Shown here piece after piece: positions 1 to 6,158 of a stretch of DNA of 6,342 nucleotides. Position 1 is the first letter of the stretch, and each line of letters starts with the position of its first letter. A program made the position numbers and the translations under genes. A model generated the notes under the pieces. It searched no databases and had not been told where the DNA came from. It saw nothing but the letters and a program-made list of their open reading frames with translations. The stretch comes from Chloroflexota bacterium (lineage in GTDB: Bacteria > Chloroflexota > Dehalococcoidia > SM23-28-2 > HRBIN24): positions 1-6,342 of the forward strand of contig JAUQPQ010000086.1 in the NCBI GenBank assembly GCA_030550295.1, read 5' to 3'.

Positions 1-35
1 GTACAGTTGCAGCTGGTTTCTGAACAGGGCGCTAA

Positions 36-157
36 AGGACCCATCTGGGCTGCCTGAGCCGCAAGGCCCATGCCTTTGCCGAAGACGCCCAGAAGTGGAC
101 GCAGCGGTGAAGTTGGCCCTCCTCGAGAGCAAACTAGAGGCCCATCGGGCGTTGTAG
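36..157 (+). pseudogene. Frameshifted C-terminal remnant of an insertion-sequence transposase (tentative)
   Basis: Two reading frames join into one transposase-like tail. The frame from 36 reads ...HLGCLSRKAHAFAEDAQKW up to base 98, then stops at 108-110. The frame from 98 reads DAAVKLALLESKLEAHRAL and ends at the TAG at 155-157. Together they resemble the C-terminal '(R)KTHAFAK...W(D)AAV.L..FE......HRAL' tail of some DDE transposases, as remembered from that family. Loss of one G in TGGAC near 97-99 would explain the break. The upstream part is interrupted by a TAA at 33-35 in the first frame or lies outside the window. The tail stops right after HRAL, where family members usually continue. 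No terminal inverted repeat could be identified because the element's left part is missing. The match is short and unverified, so this call is tentative. Confidence 0.35.
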
Positions 158-180
158 GATCGATCACTAGCAGGGGGTAA

Positions 181-864
181 CTACCTAGAGCACACCTGGC
201 CCGTAGAGCAGATGGCTATCAAGGGGCATCCTGGGCAGTATGGGCGTTTCCTGCACCGCTCCTTCCCATGGCGCACAAGCAGGGCATGGTACTCGTTAAA
301 CATCTGGGTATTGGGCGGAAGACGATCCATGAAGTAGCGCTGCCACGTCTCATACTCTTCCGTGGGTGGCCCGAGACCCAAACAGCGGAAGATGCGCTTA
401 GTGTAAGCATCTACCACAAAATAGGGATGGCCTAGGGCGTAAAGAAGAATAGAATCTACCGTCTCCGGGCCTAGCCCATAGACGCCCAGCAGGGCCTGCC
501 GCACCTGCTCAGGAGGCTGGGAAGATAGGGCCGCTACATCTCCTCCCCACATCTCCACCAGGAAGCGGGCCAAGGCCTTTAACCTCTGGGCCTTCACGTT
601 ATAGTAGCCGGCGGGCCTAATTACTTGGGCCAGCCTTTCTTGGTCTACGCACGCCAGTTCGCGGAATGAAAGGAGCCCCTCCTCTTTCAACCTTGATATG
701 GCCTTCTCCACGTTTCGCCAGTTGGTGGCCTGGGTCAGGACTGCCCCCACCATCACCTCTATGGGGCCATCGCCAGGCCACCAACCCTGAGGCCCATAGG
801 CCTCTAGCAACTGTCTGTAGATGTACTCGAGAGTCCGTCGCATATGCCCGCCTATCTTTTTCAT
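181..864 (-). CDS. Endonuclease III-like HhH-GPD DNA glycosylase with iron-sulfur cluster motif
   Basis: This base-excision-repair protein of the HhH-GPD superfamily (227 aa from this start) probably removes damaged bases from DNA. The N-terminal helix pattern GAVLTQATNWRNVEKAI (about 40-56) matches the endonuclease III-related subgroup. The helix-hairpin-helix GVYGLGPETVDSILLYA lies at about 127-143, and the catalytic aspartate is in VVDAYTKR (Asp152). Where E. coli Nth has its lyase lysine (GVGRKTA), this protein has Glu134 (GLGPETV). That suggests a monofunctional glycosylase, as in the MagIII type, rather than an AP lyase. Four cysteines near the C-terminus (204, 210, 213, 219) are spaced C-X5-C-X2-C-X5-C, like the Nth 4Fe-4S loop with the first gap one residue shorter. 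The frame stays open to an ATG at 909. I chose the ATG at 864 because AGAGGT (874-869) sits 4 nt upstream; an ATG at 843 (MRRTLEYIY) is also possible. It follows the MFS gene closely and is probably co-transcribed with it. Confidence 0.88.
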   Translation of the reverse strand: MKKIGGHMRRTLEYIYRQLLEAYGPQGWWPGDGPIEVMVGAVLTQATNWRNVEKAISRLKEEGLLSFRELACVDQERLAQVIRPAGYYNVKAQRLKALARFLVEMWGGDVAALSSQPPEQVRQALLGVYGLGPETVDSILLYALGHPYFVVDAYTKRIFRCLGLGPPTEEYETWQRYFMDRLPPNTQMFNEYHALLVRHGKERCRKRPYCPGCPLIAICSTGQVCSR

Positions 865-927
865 GACGACCTCTAAAGAGATGATAATCCCCACCAAAGC
901 AAACCACATTCAGCGATGCCTTGGACA

Positions 928-2184
928 TTACGGAAGCTTATAGAATTTTATGTTGGGCCTCCTAGCCACAAGCGCCAGGAACGGGATCGAGGCCAGTTGA
1001 CAAGCCAAGGAGAAGGCGATGAGAGGCCTTTGACCGAGGCCGTACAGGGCACCCATAGCTGCCCCCTCCATTATCCAGGCCAAGCCATAAGCGGTGTTAA
1101 AGAGGCCATAGGCCATCCCGCGCCAGCTGGGATGGGACAAGTCGACAACGGCCGCCCGTAGAACGGTCTCATGACACCCGATCACCACACCCCACAACAC
1201 CGAGGCGGTTATAGCAGAGACGGGGGCACCAGCTAGGGCTAGCATCGTCACCAAGGCTGAAGCGAAAGGGATAATCCACAGCACACCTAGGCCTCTCACA
1301 TCGAACCACCGACCCACCAAAGGGGCGACTAAAGCATCGGCGGCCATAGCACCCGCGAACACCCCAGGGATAGCAGCATCGGGGAGAAGGGCTTTCTGCT
1401 TTATGTGGAAGGAAAGCAGTTGAAAGCTAAAAAGGCCCATGACGCTAAAGGTCACAAACAGGAGGTAGAACACTAGCATTGGAGAGGGCCAAGCCTGCAG
1501 GCGCCCTCCTCTACCAGAGGACAAGCTTTTGCTACCTATAGCCGCGCCCTCACCAGCTTCCGGGTAGATCCTGGCAACAGCCCAAAGGACGATAAGGGCC
1601 AAGGCACCCGGTATAGCCAATAAAGCGAATCCTGCCCTATACGTGCCGGTAATAGCGATGGCCCCAACCATTACCAGGGGGCCCATCACAGCACCCACCT
1701 GGTCTAACAGCTCGTGGATACCGAAGCTGATACCACGCCTATTACCCGCCGCATGCGCCAGGATCACGTCGCGGGCAGGGGTGCGGATCCCTTTCCCCAG
1801 CCTTTCCATAAACAAGAGAGAGGTCGCCACGGCCCAGTTACCAGCCAAAGCCAAAGCAGGTACTGCTACCAGGTTCGCCAAATACCCACTAGCGGCCATA
1901 GCCCATAACCGCCTTAGGCGATCCGCCATTATGCCTGCCGGCAGGCGCACCAGGTAGCCCAAGAGCTCACCTGCGCCAGCAACGAGGCCTACTAGTTGAG
2001 GCCCAGCTCCTAGAGATGCCAGAAAGGGGCCCACAACGCTCCGGGCCCCCTCATACGTAATGTCGGCCAATAAGCTCACCAGGCCCAAAAGGAAAACGAT
2101 ACCCATGCCCCCGTCACGAATATATGGACCCGAGAGTTTATGGGGCTCCCCTGAAGTTCTTCTCCCCACCACGACAGATGACAT
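928..2184 (-). CDS. Major facilitator superfamily (MFS) transporter
   Basis: A 418-aa integral membrane protein with the length and hydrophobic pattern of a 12-helix MFS secondary transporter in the inner membrane. The loop 2-3 signature is GIMADRLRR (84-92). A degenerate second-half counterpart, VGRWFDVRG, lies at about 290-298. ERLGKGIRTPARD (127-139) is a motif shared by a subgroup of MFS proteins, as is ADITYEGARSV near the first helix (40-50). A hydrophilic central loop at about 203-232 separates the two halves. The substrate cannot be read from the sequence; drug or small-metabolite export is possible. The first ~26 residues are polar and no strong Shine-Dalgarno sequence precedes the ATG at 2184. 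The internal ATG at 2106 (MGIVFLLG), just before the first helix, is an alternative. A stop codon directly upstream of 2184 rules out a longer form. The glycosylase gene follows 63 nt downstream. Confidence 0.9.
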   Translation of the reverse strand: MSSVVVGRRTSGEPHKLSGPYIRDGGMGIVFLLGLVSLLADITYEGARSVVGPFLASLGAGPQLVGLVAGAGELLGYLVRLPAGIMADRLRRLWAMAASGYLANLVAVPALALAGNWAVATSLLFMERLGKGIRTPARDVILAHAAGNRRGISFGIHELLDQVGAVMGPLVMVGAIAITGTYRAGFALLAIPGALALIVLWAVARIYPEAGEGAAIGSKSLSSGRGGRLQAWPSPMLVFYLLFVTFSVMGLFSFQLLSFHIKQKALLPDAAIPGVFAGAMAADALVAPLVGRWFDVRGLGVLWIIPFASALVTMLALAGAPVSAITASVLWGVVIGCHETVLRAAVVDLSHPSWRGMAYGLFNTAYGLAWIMEGAAMGALYGLGQRPLIAFSLACQLASIPFLALVARRPNIKFYKLP

Positions 2185-2251
2185 AGCCTACATTAGGGCA
2201 TTTCCTACGCTAAGGCTACAGCTTTTAGGACACGCCCATCGGCACACCTGG

Positions 2252-2272
2252 GGCCTGCCTCCCTGGCGGGCC
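2252..2272 (-). terminator. Small GC-rich hairpin between the YceI and MFS genes, possible terminator
   Basis: GGCCTGCC (2252-2259) and GGCGGGCC (2265-2272) form an 8-bp stem with one T/G position and a 5-base loop. It lies in the 159-bp gap downstream of the YceI stop and upstream of the MFS start. No T-run follows in either direction, so it would be a weak intrinsic terminator or simply a structured spacer. No convincing -10/-35 pair for the MFS gene was found in this gap. Confidence 0.3.
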
Positions 2273-2343
2273 TAAAGTGTCAGGCCAAGGTAGCTACATA
2301 GGGTGCAGGCCTTCAGCTAAAGAGGGTTGCGATAATAATAGGT

Positions 2344-3072
2344 CTACTGAAGACGGGCTACCAGGATTATCTGCAGCCGTATTTCGTCCTCCACAGTGAC
2401 GAAGCCAGCTATATTAGGTGGCGACAGGCCGAAGTCAGTGAGCTTAAAGGCGGTATGGGCCACGCCTGTGAGGGTTCCCCCTCCGTAGCGCGCCCTTGCG
2501 TCAAAGACGAGAGGCCTAGAGGTGCCGCGAATGGTCATGGTGCCAACTAATCTAACTGCCACCTCTTCTCCCTCTTGGTAGCTGGTAGGGAATCCTTCTA
2601 TGCCCTCTATGCGAAACTCAGCAAAGGGGTACTGGTCGGTGTTCAGCGTGTTGTTGCGGACAAAGTTGTCCCGACGGGCCTCATCGCTACGCAGCGTCCT
2701 CAGATCCACCCTGATCACCGAGGGGGGAGAAGGTGACAACCCTTTACGGGTTAAGTAAATGTCGCCAGTTATAGCGTTAGTTTTGCCAACAGCCTCACTG
2801 GTAGCAGGAAGGAAGGCCAGCTTCTCCCGGGCAATATAGCTTGCCTCCGACTGCTCCGAGACCAGCACAAAGTGTAAGACCTCAGCTCCCACAGCCGGTG
2901 AAGTAGTACTAGAGCCCCCTCCGGCGACCGTGGCCTGGGGTGAAGGCAGAGGGGGTGCCTCTGTTACTAGCTCCACCTCGTCGCTCCGAGACAGGAAATA
3001 GGCTATCCCTCCCCCAATAGCCGCCGCCGCTATCACTAACATCGCCCCTGCTACGAACAGCACCTTTCTCAT
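2344..3072 (-). CDS. Membrane-anchored YceI-family protein
   Basis: A 242-aa protein. Residues 4-27 form an N-terminal membrane segment (FVAGAMLVIAAAAIGGG), followed by a Pro/Ser/Thr/Gly-rich linker (about 38-62) and a YceI domain (about 67-240). YceI domains are lipocalin-like beta barrels that bind long isoprenoid or other amphiphilic lipids in the periplasm or outside the membrane. Typical family stretches are VDLRTLRSDEARRDNFVRNN (122-141), the following YPFAEF (148-153), GTMTIRGTSRPLVF (177-190) and TAFKLTDFGL (207-216). The membrane segment lacks a clear cleavage site or lipobox, so the protein is probably tethered with its domain outside. The frame extends five codons further to an ATG at 3087. 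I chose 3072 because AGAGGAG (3084-3078) lies 5 nt upstream, while nothing similar precedes 3087. It lies 68 nt behind the secreted repeat protein gene. The ligand is unknown. Confidence 0.9.
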   Translation of the reverse strand: MRKVLFVAGAMLVIAAAAIGGGIAYFLSRSDEVELVTEAPPLPSPQATVAGGGSSTTSPAVGAEVLHFVLVSEQSEASYIAREKLAFLPATSEAVGKTNAITGDIYLTRKGLSPSPPSVIRVDLRTLRSDEARRDNFVRNNTLNTDQYPFAEFRIEGIEGFPTSYQEGEEVAVRLVGTMTIRGTSRPLVFDARARYGGGTLTGVAHTAFKLTDFGLSPPNIAGFVTVEDEIRLQIILVARLQ

Positions 3073-3075
3073 GGC

Positions 3076-3107
3076 AGCTCCTCTCATAGAAAGGGGAGGG
3101 AGGAGCT
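3076..3107 (-). promoter_or_regulatory. Possible stem sequestering the YceI-gene ribosome binding site
   Basis: In the minus-strand transcript, AGCUCCUC (3107-3100) is perfectly complementary over 8 bases to GAGGAGCU (3083-3076), which contains the Shine-Dalgarno core of the YceI gene. The loop is 16 nt. The upstream half lies inside the terminator-like hairpin at 3090-3128, so the two structures cannot form together. The pairing is seen in the sequence; a regulatory role is inferred. CU-rich sequence can match a Shine-Dalgarno by chance, though the match continues beyond the GGAG core. Confidence 0.35.
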
Positions 3108-3128
3108 TAATCCTTCCTCCTCCCCTTT
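3090..3128 (-). terminator. Terminator-like hairpin downstream of the secreted repeat protein gene
   Basis: Bases 3090-3099 pair with 3119-3128 (10 bp). After one bulged base at 3100, 3101-3104 pair with 3115-3118, leaving a 10-base loop. It begins 12 nt past the stop of the secreted protein gene. Read on the minus strand, the 3' arm ends in CCCCTTT and continues CTATGAG, so there is no real U-tract. Termination may be partial, which would let the YceI gene be transcribed at a reduced level. Confidence 0.55.
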
Positions 3129-3140
3129 GTTAGCCTAATG

Positions 3141-3812
3141 CTAGGCCTGGGTGGCCGAGGTTCCCAAGCTTTCGGGCCGGGGACCCCACCAGGGCTTAGG
3201 GCATATAGGACCAGGCGTGTTGACGATGGCATCGATCCTGTTCTGGATCGCCTGGCGGAGCTGGTCGGCCTGTTGCTGGGTAATCCTACCGTCTTGGACC
3301 AGCTGGGCCAAGCGCTGATCCACCTGGGCCAAGAGGCGCGACTTGAACTCATCGGTGCTCATACCCCGTTCTTGGGCCACCTGGGCCAAGCTCTTGCCCT
3401 GGCGCAGCTGGGCTAGGAGATCGTCGGTGCCCATGCCCAGCACCTGGGCAGCCGCCTCTACCAACACGCCGCGCCACACCTTCGGGGCCAGCCACGCCTT
3501 GCCCTTGTGCCAGCCCCAGGGGAAGCCGGGCTCATTCTGGGCCACCCAGTCGCGCAGGCGTTGCGCCTGGCCTTGCGTCAGCCACCCCTGTTGTAGGGCC
3601 TGGTCAATGGTATCGTTGGCAGCGTCGCGCATAGCCCCTACCAGCTCGTCCCGTCCTATGCCTAGGCGACGCGCCAGGTTATCGATGAAGGCGCTGGCGA
3701 AGTTGAAGACCCCTCCGTCGCTGCCGTCATGGGCAGAGGCTACGGTGAGGGCACCCAGGGAGCCCACCACTACCGCCAGGGCCACCATTAAGGCTAAGAC
3801 CCACCTTCTCAC
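3141..3812 (-). CDS. Secreted helical protein with two related repeat units, function unknown
   Basis: A 223-aa protein with a clear signal peptide (MRRWVLALMVALAVVVGSLG onward), probable cleavage after ASA at residue 27, giving an exported protein. The mature part holds two related helical units. The first is about 41-91 (NLARRLGIGRDELVGAMRDA, later GWLTQGQAQRLRDWV). The second is about 117-195 (AAQVLGMGTDDLLAQLRQ, then SLAQVAQERGMSTDEFKSRL, then GRITQQQADQLRQAI). The pattern 'L-G-hydrophobic-x-x-DEL ... G-x-L/I-T-x-x-QA-x-x-L' recalls small exported proteins with DUF2680-like repeats in Chloroflexota and Firmicutes, whose role is unknown. A Trp/Gly/Pro-rich stretch lies at 95-113, and the tail is Pro-rich (GPICPKPWWGP). 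The start is GTG, supported by AAGGAGG (3826-3820) 7 nt upstream. The box shared with the response-regulator promoter lies upstream, so it is a likely target of that system. Confidence 0.85.
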   Translation of the reverse strand: MRRWVLALMVALAVVVGSLGALTVASAHDGSDGGVFNFASAFIDNLARRLGIGRDELVGAMRDAANDTIDQALQQGWLTQGQAQRLRDWVAQNEPGFPWGWHKGKAWLAPKVWRGVLVEAAAQVLGMGTDDLLAQLRQGKSLAQVAQERGMSTDEFKSRLLAQVDQRLAQLVQDGRITQQQADQLRQAIQNRIDAIVNTPGPICPKPWWGPRPESLGTSATQA

Positions 3813-3819
3813 GCTATCC

Positions 3820-3826
3820 CCTCCTT
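3820..3826 (-). promoter_or_regulatory. Strong ribosome binding site for the GTG-started secreted protein gene
   Basis: AAGGAGG on the minus strand ends 7 nt before the GTG at 3812-3810. It is a near-perfect anti-16S match and supports the non-ATG start. Confidence 0.8.
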
Positions 3827-3859
3827 ACCAACTCCGATGTCCCATCTTTAAGGTATCAT

Positions 3860-3894
3860 GTTATAATTAAAAGCCCATTAACACCGCGTTAGAA
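3860..3894 (-). promoter_or_regulatory. Putative promoter and response-regulator (Pho-like) box of the secreted protein gene
   Basis: On the minus strand, TTCTAAC (3894-3888), six spacer bases and TTAATGGGC (3881-3873) are followed 7 nt later by TATAAC (3865-3860), a plausible -10. The half-sites CTAACG and TTAATG are separated by 5 bases, an 11-bp period as in PhoB/PhoP-family tandem sites. No good -35 is present at normal spacing, which fits an activator-dependent promoter. The same pattern with the same spacing lies before the response regulator gene. The expected transcript would have a leader of roughly 40 nt. Confidence 0.5.
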
Positions 3895-4036
3895 CCTCCT
3901 CATGCTGCCACCTCTGCACTATTTTGGCTTTTGCCCTCTAAGATATGGGCACATTATTAGGGAGAAGTTAAGCTCGCCTTAGGGTTCTGCAATGTTCTTG
4001 GGAAGATGTTATCCTTTAGGAGGCTTTAGAGAAGTT

Positions 4037-5320
4037 TCAGCGCCTAAGGACGCCCTGCTCCTTGGGAAACACCACCCTGAAAGTGGAGCCTTCTTTAGGT
4101 CGGCTCTGGGCTGTTATTTGCCCGCCATGGGCCTCTACGATGGCCTTAGCTATTGAAAGTCCTAGTCCGGCCCCATCTTCGGTAGCCCCTGCCCTCTGCC
4201 CACGGTAGAATCGCTCGAAGACTCGGGGCAGGTCTTGGGGCTCAATGCCGATGCCCGTATCCGAGACCTCCAAATAAGCACGGCTGCCATCGGCCCAAGT
4301 TCGCACCCAGACCTTGCCTTCCGGTTTGTTGAACTTTATGGCGTTGTCCAGCAAGATGAGGGCGACCTCTTTTATGCGCACACTATCGCCCAGCACGAAA
4401 ATAGGGCCAGAGGATGGTCCCTCTAGGGTGAGCCCCTTCTCCTGAGCACGTGGCGCCATCTGACGTACTGCCTCTTGGGCCAGGGCGGTCAGGTCTACCC
4501 ACTCCTTCTGCAAGGGCAGCCGGCCGGCATCGGCCCTGGCGAGGGTTAATAGCTGGGAGACGAGGTGGGCCAACCTTCCTGTTTCGCCAATAATATCGTC
4601 CACTTCCTGGAGGTGAGAGGAGATAGGATCTTCAGGATGGCGTCGTAGTAGCTCGGCATTGGCCTTTACTATGGCGAGTGGGGTACGTAGCTCGTGGGAG
4701 GCATCGGCTACAAAGGTGCGCTGCCGGTCCATCGCCTGCCGTATGGGGCGTAGCGCGCGGCCTGCAAGTATGTAGCCCCCCACGGTGGAAAGGGCCAAAG
4801 CGCCCGCTCCTCCCCCTGCCAAGACCATAAGAAGGCTGCGGAGGGACGAAAGCTCAGGCTCTATGCTGCGGCCTACTGCCAGAAGGAGGGTACGGTTCCA
4901 TGTGCTTTCCAAGGGTGCCACGTAGACACGGACATAGTGTTCCCCCTCCTCTAGGTGGAAGGTGAAAAGACGTGGCCCCTTGGCCAAGACCTCGAAAACC
5001 TCTTCAGATGAGGGAAGTGCTGAGGGGGGGATTCTGATGGTGGAGACTAGAGGTCGTCCCTCGGGGCCCAAGATGGCGTAGAAGCCCGAGATCTCCTCTG
5101 TTTCTTCCCCCAATTCTAGCTCCTCAATCCTAGCGCCGCGGGCCAGCCTGGACAAGATGAAGGGCGCCTCCGTCTCTGCCCGCGTCCGCAGCTCGTCGTC
5201 CACCCGAGTGAGGATGAGATGGCGGGCCGTGAGGTACACGATTGTCCCCAGCACCGCCAAAGTTACGGCCATGACCAGAGCGAACCAAAGGGTAAGCCGC
5301 CAGCGGGCAGAGAAAAACAT
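4037..5320 (-). CDS. Two-component sensor histidine kinase
   Basis: A 427-aa membrane kinase that should autophosphorylate on a histidine and pass the phosphate to the response regulator encoded just upstream. It has a first membrane helix (about 10-31), an extracytoplasmic sensing region of about 125 residues rich in Glu, and a second helix (about 161-187). The dimerisation/phosphoacceptor H-box is FVADASHELRTPL (203-215, His209), followed by an ATP-binding domain with N-box LLDNAIKFN (323-331), G1 DTGIGI (354-359), F-box FERFYR (368-373) and G2 GAGLGLSI (383-390). All core motifs are intact. Only about 20 residues separate the second helix from His209, so a normal ~50-residue HAMP domain does not fit; no PAS domain is present either. 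The start is supported by GGAG (5331-5328) 7 nt upstream, which overlaps the end of the regulator gene. The 4-nt gap implies translational coupling. Proximity to phoU suggests a PhoR-like role, but the domain layout is not the PAS-bearing PhoR form, so the signal is unassigned. Confidence 0.93.
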   Translation of the reverse strand: MFFSARWRLTLWFALVMAVTLAVLGTIVYLTARHLILTRVDDELRTRAETEAPFILSRLARGARIEELELGEETEEISGFYAILGPEGRPLVSTIRIPPSALPSSEEVFEVLAKGPRLFTFHLEEGEHYVRVYVAPLESTWNRTLLLAVGRSIEPELSSLRSLLMVLAGGGAGALALSTVGGYILAGRALRPIRQAMDRQRTFVADASHELRTPLAIVKANAELLRRHPEDPISSHLQEVDDIIGETGRLAHLVSQLLTLARADAGRLPLQKEWVDLTALAQEAVRQMAPRAQEKGLTLEGPSSGPIFVLGDSVRIKEVALILLDNAIKFNKPEGKVWVRTWADGSRAYLEVSDTGIGIEPQDLPRVFERFYRGQRAGATEDGAGLGLSIAKAIVEAHGGQITAQSRPKEGSTFRVVFPKEQGVLRR

Positions 5321-5324
5321 GCTC

Positions 5325-5996
5325 TCACTCCGAGATCATGTAGCCGTAGCCCCTTATGGTATGGATAAGGGCCTTGGAATGCCCCTTGTCCACCTTGCGC
5401 CTCAGGTAAGCTATGTACACGTCTACAACGTTAGAATCGGGGGCGAAATCGTATCCCCACACGCGGTCCAAGATCTGGCTCCTGGTCAAGACGCGGCCAG
5501 CGTTGCGCATGAGCACCTCAAGAAGGGCGAACTCCCTGGGGGAAAGGTCTATCTCCCTCTTGCCCCTTCGGGCGCGGCGGCGCTTTAAGTCTAGCACCAA
5601 ATCTCCCACCTGGAGATAGTACGGATCCCTAGGCTCTACCCGGCGACGGGATAGGGCACGCAGACGTGCCAAAAGCTCTTCAAAGGCGAAGGGCTTGGGC
5701 AAATAGTCGTCGGCACCGGCATCTAACCCCCTCACCTTGTCCTCTACGCTGTCCAGGGCCGTAAGCATAAGGATGGGGGTATCCACCTTCTCCTTCCTTA
5801 GGGCCCGACATACCTCCACCCCATCAATCCCCGGCAGAAGAATGTCCAAAATGATGACGTCGAACTCCCCTCCCAGTCCTAAACTCAGACCGTCCTGGCC
5901 ATTGTGGGCCACCTCCACCTGGTGCCCCTCCTCCTCCAGCACCCGCTTTACCAAATGGGCAAGGCGCCGTTCGTCTTCTACTAAGAGAACCCTCAT
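5325..5996 (-). CDS. OmpR/PhoB-family response regulator
   Basis: A 223-aa transcription factor of the usual length for the family. The receiver domain (about 1-117) has the acidic pocket E7/D8, phosphoacceptor Asp51 (IILDILLPGIDG), Thr79 (MLTALD) and Lys101 (LPKPF). A short linker leads to a winged-helix DNA-binding domain (about 128-222) with LSPREFALLEVLMRNAGRVL at 151-170 and the recognition region SNVVDVYIAYLRRKVD (188-203). The closing RGYGYMI is typical. It should dimerise when phosphorylated by the adjacent kinase and bind tandem half-sites. The DNA-binding domain resembles MprA/ArlR-type regulators as much as PhoB, so no gene symbol is given. A candidate box lies directly upstream, implying autoregulation. 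The ribosome binding site is weak (AGGA about 9 nt from the ATG) and overlaps the putative -10. Confidence 0.95.
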   Translation of the reverse strand: MRVLLVEDERRLAHLVKRVLEEEGHQVEVAHNGQDGLSLGLGGEFDVIILDILLPGIDGVEVCRALRKEKVDTPILMLTALDSVEDKVRGLDAGADDYLPKPFAFEELLARLRALSRRRVEPRDPYYLQVGDLVLDLKRRRARRGKREIDLSPREFALLEVLMRNAGRVLTRSQILDRVWGYDFAPDSNVVDVYIAYLRRKVDKGHSKALIHTIRGYGYMISE

Positions 5997-6004
5997 ATTA
6001 ATGT

Positions 6005-6038
6005 ATCCTAGCAGATGCCCATTAAAGAATGGTTAGAA
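6005..6038 (-). promoter_or_regulatory. Putative promoter and Pho-like box of the two-component operon
   Basis: On the minus strand, TTCTAAC (6038-6032), six spacer bases and TTAATGGGC (6025-6017) are followed 6 nt later by TAGGAT (6010-6005), a moderate -10. The half-sites CTAACC and TTAATG lie 11 bp apart. Box and -10 have almost the same geometry as at 3860-3894. If this -10 is used, transcription would begin only a few bases before the ATG at 5996, giving a nearly leaderless message. Confidence 0.5.
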
Positions 6039-6102
6039 GGTTGGAGGTACCCTCTTGGCCTTTTTCATGCGATTTTAATGATCAGGAGCTACAGTAGGCG
6101 TT

Positions 6103-6146
6103 GCCATTGGGTAGGGGGCGTTGTGAAAGCCCGTGGGCCCAATGGC
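6103..6146. repeat. 9-bp perfect inverted repeat between phoU and the response regulator gene
   Basis: GCCATTGGG (6103-6111) and CCCAATGGC (6138-6146) are exact reverse complements, separated by 26 bases. Inside, GGGC (6116-6119) and GCCC (6129-6132) could extend the structure. It could be a structured RNA element, an operator, or part of the region that ends phoU transcription. No T-run is adjacent. Confidence 0.45.
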
Positions 6147-6158
6147 TCTCCGCGCCAG

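Noticed and set aside
1..150. Minus-strand frame open to the left edge (contains MGLAAQAAQMGPLAPC)
   Set aside because: Its peptide has no recognisable feature, while the plus strand gives a transposase-like reading across the same bases.
617..928. Minus-strand open frame of 103 codons overlapping the glycosylase in another frame
   Set aside because: It is a shifted reading of the glycosylase gene, whose own frame has clear HhH and cysteine motifs.
2185..2343. Promoter for the MFS gene
   Set aside because: No pair of -35 and -10 hexamers with normal spacing was found, and the shared box is absent there.
3343..3870. Plus-strand open frame of 175 codons opposite the secreted protein gene
   Set aside because: It is antisense to a gene with signal peptide, strong ribosome binding site and repeat structure. 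Its translation is Ser/Arg/Ala/Pro-rich, as expected of a shadow frame, with no recognisable motif.
3895..4036. Terminator or small gene downstream of the kinase
   Set aside because: No stable hairpin with a U-tract was seen. The repeated GAGAAGTT (3962-3969 and 4030-4037) is too short to mean much.
5157..5588. Plus-strand open frame of 143 codons opposite the kinase/regulator junction
   Set aside because: It spans the antisense of two well-supported genes and shows no domain or ribosome binding site.
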